From Bacteroidales bacterium UBA4353 (GTDB lineage Bacteria > Bacteroidota > Bacteroidia > Bacteroidales > Paludibacteraceae), in NCBI GenBank assembly GCA_002394025.1, contig DGSV01000024.1:1-31046 (forward strand): a stretch of DNA of 31,046 nucleotides, given 5' to 3'. Both the position numbers and the translations under genes were made by a program. This document shows, in pieces, positions 15,584 through 25,300 of the stretch. The first letter of the stretch is position 1, and the number at the start of each line of letters is the position of its first letter. The notes under the pieces were generated by a model that saw only the letters and a list, made by a program, of their open reading frames with translations, did not search any database and had not been told where the DNA came from.

Positions 15584-16322
15584 TGATATGTCTTTCTGGT
15601 CTCACCTTGATGTTCTGCGCGGTTCTCTGCTGCAGTGCCTTGCCGTGTGGCTATTGCTGTCGTTGACGGCTTTCTGCTTTCGCGAGGCACTATTCGAAGT
15701 CGTTTTCGCACCCTCACTCAACGATTTCTTCCTTTATAGAGTTCTGCGAAAATCAGGTATCACGGTGCCGCAGATGGACATAGAGTTCATCAATACGGAA
15801 CTCGCCGCCCAGTTCACCACTCATATTGAAGTGGCGGCATGCGCGGGGCTGGTGATGTCTCTGCCTTACCTCATAGCGTGTTTCTACAACTTTGTGGCTC
15901 CGGCTCTCTATGCCCGCGAGAAACGCTACACAAAACTTGTTATAACTGCCGGTTCCGTACTGTTCGCCCTGGGTGCTCTATTCAGCTATTTCGTGATTTT
16001 TCCGCTTTCTGTGCGCTTCCTTGCCAACTATCAGGTTTACAGTGCAGTGCATAATATGATATCTTTGTCATCATATATCGGCACCCTGCTCACGCTATGC
16101 CTGCTGATGGGTTTGCTATTCGAACTACCTATGGTAACCTATGCTCTTGGCAAACTTGGTGTGATCAATGGTGATATAATGCGTCGCTATCGCCGGCACG
16201 CGATAGTGGTTATAGCGCTATTGGCTGCGGTGATAACACCCACATCGGACATTTTCACTCTAACAATCGTTACTATACCTATTTACGCTCTCTATGAATT
16301 CAGTATCTTTGTCATCAAATAG
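15561..16322 (+). CDS. tatC: Twin-arginine translocase subunit TatC
   Basis: 253 aa polytopic membrane protein. Near the N-terminus is FWSHLDVLRGSL, the conserved TatC motif that contacts the RR signal. Then come membrane segments with FVAPALYAREKR (the conserved P-x-L-x-x-x-E loop), a long periplasmic loop, FELPMVTYAL, and RRHAIVVIALLAAVITPTSD. It ends near a short cytoplasmic tail. TatC recognises twin-arginine substrates. The chosen start ATG 15561 overlaps tatA by 23 nt; ATG 15588, 4 nt after the tatA stop, would give MSFWSHL and is an equally plausible start. Confidence 0.93.
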   Translation: MPAVDRSNDMSFWSHLDVLRGSLLQCLAVWLLLSLTAFCFREALFEVVFAPSLNDFFLYRVLRKSGITVPQMDIEFINTELAAQFTTHIEVAACAGLVMSLPYLIACFYNFVAPALYAREKRYTKLVITAGSVLFALGALFSYFVIFPLSVRFLANYQVYSAVHNMISLSSYIGTLLTLCLLMGLLFELPMVTYALGKLGVINGDIMRRYRRHAIVVIALLAAVITPTSDIFTLTIVTIPIYALYEFSIFVIK

Positions 16323-17832
16323 ACTGCCGGCATTAATGATGTTGGTGCTACTGTGCTGTATGTCGGCATTTGCTGACGACGCATCGGCTGTGCGCACCTC
16401 ATGGTTCATGCGACGTTATTCACAAAATATGCCACACGGCAAACTTCCGCACAGCACACCTGAACAGCAGGGAGTAAGCAGCGACGTGATACGGGCTTTT
16501 TATGACACATTACTAAATATCAAGCAGATAGACGTGCATGGAGTGGTCATTCTCCGCCATGGCAATATTATCTCGGAACTCTATCCGAAACCCTATCGCC
16601 AAGATAGCCGACTGACGCTATACTCTGTGTCAAAGACGTTCACAGGACTGGCTGTGGGCATAGCCGCAGACCAAGGACTGATAGATATTAATGCGCCGAT
16701 TGATAAATATGTATATTCAGACGTAGTGAACAAGGAACAAGGAATGATGAACAATGAGTTAGGACCTATGCCCACAGTGCGCGACGTATTGACCATGACA
16801 TCGGGCATAGTTCCCGACTGGACGTTACGCGACACCTGCTCGAATTGGGTGCAGCGACTGCTCGAGAAGCCCCGCGACAGTGTCGGCACGCGCTACGGCT
16901 ACGACTCAATGATGAGCTATCTGCTTTCTGTCGCGGTGCAGAATGTTACGGGCACTACGCTCTACGAATTCCTTGATGACAATCTTTTTAGACCTTTGGA
17001 TATCAATGACGCCTCATGGGAGGTAAGCCCCGAGGGCAGCAACACAGGCGGCTGGGGACTGATGATGAGCAATGAGAGCATGGCAAAAGTGGGACAAATG
17101 ATGCTACAACTGGGTGTGTGGCGCGGCAAACAAATCATTAGCCGTCAATGGTTGGCGCAAATGATGACGGCGCATAGCAACAACGGCAAGAGCGACTACG
17201 GATACCAGATATGGGTCAATCCCGATGGTGTGTCATATCGCGCTGACGGGGCCTTGGGGCAATACATTCTTATTCACCCCAAGCAGGATATGGTATGCGT
17301 AATCACCAGTTGTACACAAAAAAGCCCCGTGAGCGCAGCATCACTTTGGTGGCAATTCGTAACTTCAAAAATCAATGATGACAAACCTCTACCCCACGAC
17401 ACTCTTGCCGAAGACCGGTTACGCGACATAGAACGCTTCGCCACACTGCCCATGACTGGCGGAATGGCAAAATCACCTCTTATAAAGCCCAATGTGGAAC
17501 GGAGCCTAAAAATCAACGACAAGGATAGTCTGCAGACATGGCAGGTGGTCAGCGTGGCGCAAGCCGGAAGAGCTTTGCGGCTGACGATACTAACGCCTGA
17601 AAAAGACAAGAAACATGTCTATTGCGGATACGGCTACTGGCGAGACAATAATGTTGCACTCACACCGCCTTATTATATCAAAGCACGCAACAGGCTCACC
17701 ACATTGCAACACAAAGACTTCCGAATTAGCGGCTGCTATGGTTTCACATCACCCGAAGACCTCTACGTACAACTACAGTTCACCAATTTCGGCACCCGCT
17801 ACGACACGCATATCAAGATTAAGAGAAAGTGA
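16294..17832 (+). CDS. Exported serine hydrolase, class C beta-lactamase/PBP4-like fold
   Basis: 512 aa. A signal peptide (about 1-28, hydrophobic LMMLVLLCCMSAFA) is followed by a beta-lactamase-fold domain. The S-x-x-K motif is Ser111-Val-Ser-Lys114 in LYSVSKTF. The Tyr of the YxN-like motif is Tyr203 in GYDSMMSYLL (Asp-Ser replaces the usual x-Asn), and GALGQYILIHP stands in for the KTG/HxG triad strand. This resembles the AmpC-like esterase/D-alanyl hydrolase family rather than a resistance enzyme, and no substrate can be named. A C-terminal module (about 370-512) looks like a beta-sandwich. The ATG overlaps the end of tatC by 29 nt, so it is in the tat operon. Its signal has no twin arginine. 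Confidence 0.87.
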   Translation: MNSVSLSSNRLPALMMLVLLCCMSAFADDASAVRTSWFMRRYSQNMPHGKLPHSTPEQQGVSSDVIRAFYDTLLNIKQIDVHGVVILRHGNIISELYPKPYRQDSRLTLYSVSKTFTGLAVGIAADQGLIDINAPIDKYVYSDVVNKEQGMMNNELGPMPTVRDVLTMTSGIVPDWTLRDTCSNWVQRLLEKPRDSVGTRYGYDSMMSYLLSVAVQNVTGTTLYEFLDDNLFRPLDINDASWEVSPEGSNTGGWGLMMSNESMAKVGQMMLQLGVWRGKQIISRQWLAQMMTAHSNNGKSDYGYQIWVNPDGVSYRADGALGQYILIHPKQDMVCVITSCTQKSPVSAASLWWQFVTSKINDDKPLPHDTLAEDRLRDIERFATLPMTGGMAKSPLIKPNVERSLKINDKDSLQTWQVVSVAQAGRALRLTILTPEKDKKHVYCGYGYWRDNNVALTPPYYIKARNRLTTLQHKDFRISGCYGFTSPEDLYVQLQFTNFGTRYDTHIKIKRK

Positions 17833-17988
17833 AAACAGTAGTACGCTATTAGATGTTGAGAAGTTAAGACAATAGATTTGACTCTGAAACTATATTAATC
17901 ATTACTACAAGTTTTGGGGCAGATATGGCATATCGTGTCCATAAAAATCATCAAATCAATCATTGAAAAATAAATTGTCGAATAGCAA

Positions 17989-18756
17989 ATGAAACTTACA
18001 TTCCTTGGTTCCGGCAATGTGGCAACTCATCTGTCACGGGCTCTACACGCCACCGGACATGACATAGTACAAATTTTCAGCCGCACTGACACTCATGCTT
18101 CTCAACTTGCCACTATCGTTGGTGCTGAACCGATAACGTCAGTGGCGGATATAGATACGTCTGCCGACTGCTATATCTACTGCCTGCGCGATGAGGTGCT
18201 TCAGGATTTTATCCGCCTTATGCCACCATTGCCCAATGCGGTACATCTTCATACTGCAGGAAGTATGCCGTTGGATATTTTCGCCGGATGTCAGGAACAT
18301 TATGGCGTTCTGTATCCCATGCAAACTTTCAGCAAAGACGCCATTGTGGACTTCTGCCATTTACCGATTTTCGTTGAGGCTCATGACCAGTTAGCCCTTG
18401 AGTTGGCAATGACAATGGCTCGGCAATTAAGCGATAACGTCCGTAGCGTAAATAGCGAACAGCGTGAGAGGTTGCACGTGGCAGCAGTGTTCGCATGTAA
18501 CTTCACCAATCACATGTATGCCCAATGCCAACGCATACTCGCCGAGGCGGGATTGCCATTCGAGGTCATGCTGCCGCTCATAGACGTTACGGCGCAAAAA
18601 GTGCATAAACTGCCACCAACACAAGCACAGACAGGACCGGCGGCAAGACACGATACAAAAATTATCGCCAAACATATAAATATGCTCAGCGATAAAACAC
18701 AAAAACAAATCTATGAATTAATCTCTAATTCAATTATTGAAGGTCAGAAGAAATGA
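17989..18756 (+). CDS. Rossmann-fold DUF2520 protein (F420/NADP oxidoreductase-like)
   Basis: 255 aa. The N-terminus (about 1-110) is a Rossmann fold with the dinucleotide loop FLGSGNVATHL. The C-terminal part (about 125-250) is the helical DUF2520 domain, with the conserved VFACNFTNHMY and KLPPTQAQTGPAARHD segments; the latter is the TGPAxRxD motif of ketopantoate reductase-like and DUF2520 proteins. The likely role is an NAD(P)-dependent oxidoreductase on an unknown metabolite. The gene is preceded by 156 bp with no clear full promoter (a lone TAGATTTG at 17873-17880) and converges with the 18799-19335 gene 42 bp away. Confidence 0.85.
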   Translation: MKLTFLGSGNVATHLSRALHATGHDIVQIFSRTDTHASQLATIVGAEPITSVADIDTSADCYIYCLRDEVLQDFIRLMPPLPNAVHLHTAGSMPLDIFAGCQEHYGVLYPMQTFSKDAIVDFCHLPIFVEAHDQLALELAMTMARQLSDNVRSVNSEQRERLHVAAVFACNFTNHMYAQCQRILAEAGLPFEVMLPLIDVTAQKVHKLPPTQAQTGPAARHDTKIIAKHINMLSDKTQKQIYELISNSIIEGQKK

Positions 18757-18798
18757 TGTCTGCATATCTTTCGACTTTAGACACCTGAGAAACAATAC

Positions 18799-19335
18799 TT
18801 ATTCCGCTTTTTTTAAGGACTTCTTAACTATTAAAAACACTATAGCGAGGAGCATCAGCGTTGCCACTGTTCCGTCAAGCGGATCGGGAAATGGTATATC
18901 GGGATTACCGTTTACTCTGCGCTGCATGGTTGTAGTCACTTTCGGTTCGAAATCTCTTACGTGTGACGTGTAGCGGCTATTGGATGATGAGAAGGTAGTG
19001 GTTGGCATCATCGGTGATGTTGTCCTGAAGCTTATATAGTGCGCACTACGATTATGTTGCACGCAACCTCTTATGCCTGATTTGTTGACCATGAATGGCA
19101 TCACGGGTATCAAGCCTGCTTTTTTTTCTCCAAAGACCTGCAGCACTCGCGCCTGCATATCATCTTTTTTATGAGCCGCCAAGACCGGCAAGCTGGCACC
19201 AACAGCCACATCTGATGTTCTGACCACTTCAGTGGTCAGATAGGCTGACAAATCGGGAGCATCATAACTAACATCGGCGCTGGCGGTGGTCAGCACCATC
19301 AGCAGTAACGCAATCGTATAATACCTTTTCAACAT
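18799..19335 (-). CDS. Small exported protein with C-terminal membrane anchor, partner of the giant protein
   Basis: 178 aa. A signal peptide (about 1-20, MLKRYYTIALLLMVLTTASA) is followed by a mostly disordered, Thr/Ser-rich middle that includes FRTTSPMMPTTTF and, after a short gap, SRYTSHVRDFEP. The C-terminal region is basic-then-acidic PFPDPLDG, one hydrophobic helix (about 155-170) and a Lys-rich tail (KKSLKKAE), which resembles a sortase- or PEP/PID-CTERM-style sorting anchor. From memory, similar short proteins with F-x-S-T-S-x-M and Y-x-S motifs and a PxGD/PLDG-TM-basic tail often follow huge T9SS proteins in Bacteroidales; I cannot verify this here. It begins 26 nt after the giant gene, so the pair is cotranscribed. 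Confidence 0.8.
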   Translation of the reverse strand: MLKRYYTIALLLMVLTTASADVSYDAPDLSAYLTTEVVRTSDVAVGASLPVLAAHKKDDMQARVLQVFGEKKAGLIPVMPFMVNKSGIRGCVQHNRSAHYISFRTTSPMMPTTTFSSSNSRYTSHVRDFEPKVTTTMQRRVNGNPDIPFPDPLDGTVATLMLLAIVFLIVKKSLKKAE

Positions 19336-19361
19336 TATTTCCTGATTAATAAAGAACTAAC

Positions 19362-22300
19362 TTATTTGCACACTACTTTCACCATTCTATGTTTTACCGG
19401 AGTGCTAACTCGTACGTTATACACACCGCTCACCGGTACTTCCACACTATATTGTTCCGCTACGCCGTGGGCACTGTTGATGAGTTGACCTGCAGCGGAG
19501 TAAATCCAAACATCGGCTCCTTGTGGCAACTCTTGCAGCACAATCCTTCGCTCATCGGCAAAGACTCGTATGTCACTGCTGTTTTCGAGTGCCGTAACGA
19601 TATCACTTTGCCCGGCACGCAAAGTCACGACAAGGGTGAAACGTGTGGTGTTGTCGCCTCGCGCTGCGGTGAAGGTGTAATCGCTATGTAGGATGTCGTT
19701 CCATGTTTGTTCGGCAGCGTCGTAGAGCCATGCCGCCTCAATAGCGTCAATGCTGTAACCAGTGTTTCTACTTATGGTATATTCTCCTGCTGTCGGGGCA
19801 TAGAAGTTAAGAGGCACTCCGTTGGCGGCGGTTGCGACAGGCAGGGCGTTGAAAGCCATCTCGCCGGCACTGTTGCGCGAAGCTATGACGGGTAGCGAGT
19901 AGTACTTATAGTAACTGCCGCGCATTTTTATCAGGTCGTCCATCATGTCATAGTCGTCGGTAAAGTTGTCACTGATGAGCAGTGCCGTCTTGTCGCTCGC
20001 TCCGTCAGCGGCTGTCATGTTCACTCCAAACCATACCGGCTCGCGGCGCTGGAGTTGGCTGTGAGCCATTATGCGGTTATGGACATTGGAGCGGGTGAAA
20101 CTAATGCCTTGAGGGGTTTCGGCATCGGGGGCTGTAATCTGCACAAAGTAGCAGGTGAAGGGTTCAAGGTTGTCGCCTATCTCGCGCTGCTCATAGCCGC
20201 TCCAGCCATTATTGATAGGTGCCACAACGTAGCGCAGGTTTTTGCCGGCTTCGGTGTTGAGATTCCACATGCCGGTCCAATTACCAAGGGTGTTATATTC
20301 CATTTCAAGAGTTCCCTGTAGCAGCGGTGTTGTGAGGGATGAGGCGTTATAGTAGTTCATATAGGGATTGCCGAGCAGGTTCCATCCGCGGTGGTTCCAT
20401 CGCAATTCCTCTTCCGTTTTTCCTGCGCCGTAGCCATATAGTTCGCCTACCGTCTTATCTGTCTGCTCGTCGGTGATGGCTTGCGCCGCCATGGGCAGTC
20501 GCAATTCACGTTTAACGCGTCCGTCTCCCGGCAGGGCGATAATATATCCGAGTCCCTTCTTGAGTGTGGCGTCGGGCGACACATCGGTCCATCCTCCATC
20601 AAGGTGTTCCGCACGGTATGCCCCGTCGTACCACCGCAGCAGGTAGTCGGTACCCAAGTCTGCCTCTTCACCATTCGAGAAGGTGATATCTGCTACGCGA
20701 CAGTCGTAGGGCAAGGTGATATAATGCCAATTTTGCGGGTCAATACGTATGTCGAGGAATACCGAGCGACCTTCCTGCACGTTGAGGGTGCCTTTGAGGT
20801 CCACGGCGGGAATGGCATCTTCTTGGCGGCGCATGGCAAGGCTGTTGACGGTGTAGTTGGTTCCTGCCGGAACTTCGAGTTTGCCACCGGGATAAACTTT
20901 TACGTTATACACGGCATCAACGTCATTTGTGGCGCCATCGGCGGCTTTGGTGAGTGTAGCGCCGTCGAGCACCACCACGTTGCAGTATTGGCAGCGGTTG
21001 CGGCTGCTGGTAAGGTCACCACTGACAACATCACTGAATATAGCGTCTTCGGTGGTAGTGCTGTGTGCCACAATTATAGGAACTTGCTGCACGCGCTCCG
21101 AAACGATGTCCGTCGGGTCTTTGGGGTTCGAGAGTTGGAAACGCAGGTTGAGGCAAGAATATGACGAGAGGGGATGAGCGGGGTCGTCGAACTCTATCTT
21201 GTAGAGGTGCTGTTCTGCGTCATAGACATAATCGTCGAGTTCTGTGGTACTGATGGACGAGAATTCACGGTAGTAGGTATTGTAGTCGAACATACCGAGG
21301 TCTTGGTAGGAGTTGCAGGTCAGGTCGCCTGTCACGGTTCCTGATTGGCATACATTGCGACCATTCCATTCGCTCATCGTGGCGAATGATGTTGTATTAC
21401 CGGCTACCGCGGCTTCTCCGTTATAGACATTCTTATTACGGAACATCAGGCAGCGGGCTGTCTTGAGCGATATGGTCTCGTCAGTGGTATTAATATTATA
21501 GTCAGCGAGCGTTGCGCTGCCCGTGATATATGGGAAGTCGGCGATGGTCTTGTCCTTGTCCATATTGGTCACCGTACCGGACCATGATACTTCATTACGG
21601 CAGTTTTTGGTAGTCGGGGCTACATTAGTTGCTCCGAAGACGTCTATCTTCGTGCCGTTCTTGAGCAGCACTAAGGCATCGTTGCCGTTGAAATTCATCG
21701 TCGGGAAACCGAAGTATTGACCTTCGCTACATTCTATCCATCGGGGATTTTCTTCACTGCCGGATTTTTCTGACATTTCGTTAAGGAAACTCAATGAGCA
21801 AGAATAAAGGTTTGTTTCTGACGTTAACGGTCTTGAGAAAAGTATTATCTCCTGTCCGGCTTTGATACTGCCCAGTGTGCTGAGGTCAAAATCTTTGGTG
21901 CCGCTTGTGACGTTTGTCAACTGACGCACGACATATCCGTCAAGGTCTATGTCGTTGCGGGTGCCGTTGAATATGCCAAGCAGTTTCATGCTGCCTTCGC
22001 CCTCGAAGTATTTGCTGAAGAACAGTTCTGTCGCCGTAGCACCCTCAACACCACTCTCTACCTCGCCATCAATAATCACCTTGGGGTGATATTGTTCGTC
22101 CTTATCGACTTGTATGATAATGGCATCTTCCATCCATTCGGCAACGTCAATGGTAGGTCCTGTGGTGCTGAACTCGCCTTGTGCGGCGCAGTTGTCATTG
22201 CCATCGGGCACAAGACGATAGGTATATGCCGTCTTTTCGCTGAGACCTTTAATAATTGCCGGTACTTCGCTAAACTCAAGCGACTTAACAAGGTTATTAG

Positions 22301-25300
22301 TAGCTTTGTCGCGTATTTCTACCAGTACACTCTCGGCATTGCTCTGCCACGTGAATGTCACCTGCGTGCGCAAGGGTGTTACACCAATTTCAGCAGGCTG
22401 CGATGAGCAACCTACCGGCAGCAGGTAAAGCTCTCCGGCGGACTTATAGTTGCCGTATTTGGTGCCGCTCGTGGTCAGTTGTCTGCCGCCGGCGAAGTCG
22501 GCATTGGCGGGCAAACTGATGGTATAAACATTGCCGTTTGTGGTTGAGAGCAGCCATTCGTATTGTTCGCCATTGCTATTGCCGAGTTGAGCATAGTTCT
22601 GTATGTCTGTGGAGTTAGTTGATTTGGAGCCCCAGAGGCACTTGTTGTCATTACCAACAAGGCGCGAGAGATATCCGCTGGTTTCGTAGCGACTTGCCGC
22701 CACAGCCCGATGGCTGTATATCACTGTAGATACTGCCGTAGGCACTTGCGTATGACTACTATTGAGTTGAACCTCTACTCCCTGATAGGTTCCCGCACCG
22801 CCCGTCATATTAGCCGGCAGGGCATACCATTTTCCGGCGCTTTCGGATACTATCACAAACTCGTCGGGCAACGAGCGACCGTTGACGGTAATCTGCCGTG
22901 TAACATCTGCTGCGGTGAGAGTTATGGTGGCTGACTCGGTGACGTGGGACTGCGTGGGAGTGTATGCTACCGACAGAGTTGTCAATAGTCCTGAAGGACT
23001 CACGGCATTATCAGCCAGCGAGAGCACGAAGTTATCGTTATCGCTGGAGGCATTGAGAACGGCATCAGCCTCAAAACCACGGGCATTGACATTGAGCTCG
23101 CAGCGTACCGTCTGACCATTAGAAGATGTTATCCATTTTCCATTATCAGCTAATATCACAGCTCCTTGCGTACATGAGGTCGTAGTACTCACCGACGACG
23201 CGGCTGCAACATGCACGGTCTTGGTATTTGAGGTCTTGACAAACAAAGCCACAGGCTCTTGAGTACCACCGTAGCAGGCAAAGATTTCATCGTTTTTGTT
23301 ATATTGCAGATACTTGTTGGTTGTGGCTTTGGTCTGTATTGTCGCCTCGCCACTAGCGTTGACGGTGATGTCCCATGTGCCGTTGGTTAGCGTCGTTTCG
23401 GTCTTCAGGGTGTTGCTGCTTGACGTATTGCAGTAAAGATATCCTCCCTCCGAGGAATAGGACGGGTCGAAGAATGTGTAGCCATCGGTGCTGTTACCTC
23501 CTATGGTGAACACAGCCACATTCTCAGCTGTTGAGAACCACAGGTTATTATTATCACTATCGTCATAGAGTGGTGCTTCGGCACTGCGGTTTTTGGTGTT
23601 TTGCGTCTTGCCAATCACAACCCAATAGTCCAAAGCCGATACCACTACCTCACTGCCTGCTGACAGTTGGCTGATATCGGTCACGAGGGTATATACATGC
23701 ACTGTTTCGTCGTGCGCACCCGCTTCGCCCCATACTGCATACCATGTTTTGTCGGCTGTGGCTGTCTGCGTGCTTCCTGCTGCGGCTTCTACGGCTGTTG
23801 CTGACGATGACGACGCCCAGCCGGCAAAAGTTTCAGAACCGGTACAAGTAAATTCATCACTGATATCCGGCAGGCTATAGCTCGTGCCGTCAGTAACCTG
23901 AACAGTACTATGCGTATGCTCACCATCACCGTCAAGGATATACTTATAGGTTATGGTATGCTTTTGTAAAACAGTTACTTCCACTTGTTTTACCGCACCA
24001 CATATCGTATTATCGCCATGTTCGTCATCTTCCTGCGAAATAGTTACGGTATATGTCCCGGGGGTTGTGAGAGTGAGCATGGCGCCGCTGTTGGTTTGCC
24101 CTGACAGTGTGCCGCCCGTGGTGTGCCATGTGATGTCGGTGCCGTTACCACCGCTCACGGTCAGCGTAACCTCGCCGCCGTCAACGAGTTCTTCTGTGCT
24201 CGCTACAAGCGAGAGAGGGGTTTCGGGTGACAGACAGCAATCAGGACGCGTGGCATAAGACGCTACGCTGCCTGAGCGTCTGTAGAGATATACGGCGCTT
24301 TGACCGCCATTCTTGTAAAAACGGAAATAACCACTTGTATTGTAGCGGAATACAGCACCAGATGCATCACCACCAAGAGACAACTTAACATCAGAAGAAG
24401 AGGTAAAAGTAACAGTAATAGGATATGCCGCGGCTGTGGATTTGTTGTCAGTACTAGCCAAACCATTATTATTAGATGTTTGGTAGTTATACTTGCCGTC
24501 TTGCGTCTTGAGCACGTATGTGTTAGAGCCTTCGGATATTTCTTCAAGCGTTACATAATACGTATCGCCCCAACTGCCGTCAACGGTAGTGCCATCCAAA
24601 TTCGTGCCGGGGTTGACGCTTGCGTTTTCTGCGCCCATACCGCTTGTACCTCCGATACGTCCGTCGGCGAATGTCTCATCATCAAAGGCTATCAAGTATT
24701 CCCCTGCCCATGCCGTACCGAGGTCTGACGTTACGAGTTCAAAATCGGAATTGGCGGATGTCGTTGTTTCCTTATATACGGCATAGAGCGTGATGTCGCT
24801 TGCCGGGGTATATTCTCCCGTGAGCAATGTCGGTGCCGTTTCTGTTTCTGTCACTTCAGCTGTCGCCCATCCCGCAAAGGTCCATCCCACATCCGCGCAA
24901 CCTTGCGAAGGAACGGCTTCGGGCAGGGTCACCTTGCCGCCGACGGTCGTCAGCGTGGAGGTGCCGACACTGCCGTTGCCGGCATCGAGGGTTACCGTCT
25001 TTGATGGCAGAGCGGTTACAGTAACATCGCATGTCGCGGTGAATGAGCCGTCAACGGTTGTCACCGTGATTGTCGCCGTGCCGGCGCTCACACCTGTTAC
25101 CACTCCGTCAACGACATTGGCCACGGCAGCATCGCTCGAGGTCCATGTTACTGCTTTGTTGGTGGCATTGGCGGGAGTCAACGTTGCCGTGAGCGTGAAA
25201 CTGTCACCTTCAACTATGCTTTTCGATGATTGGTTGAGCGATACGCCGGTTACCGATACCGACGCACCCTGGATACGATAAAAAGCAAAAGTCTCATTAG

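Noticed and set aside
16294..17832. Beta-lactam resistance enzyme
   Set aside because: The S-x-x-K fold is shared by esterases and peptidases; the YxN Asn is replaced, there is no KTG triad, and the neighbours are housekeeping and export genes, so calling it a resistance gene is not supported.
17873..17880. TAGATTTG as the -7 element for the DUF2520 gene
   Set aside because: No TTTG or TTG lies 19-20 bp upstream (the nearest TTG gives a 14-bp spacing), and the leader would be over 100 nt; not enough to call.
20481..21164. Long open frame on the plus strand opposite the giant gene
   Set aside because: It is antisense to a well-supported gene, has no recognisable domain and no promoter, and its composition is that of a mirrored coding frame. 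The same applies to the long antisense frames at 12626-13327 (opposite galE) and 27177-27833 (opposite nrdD).
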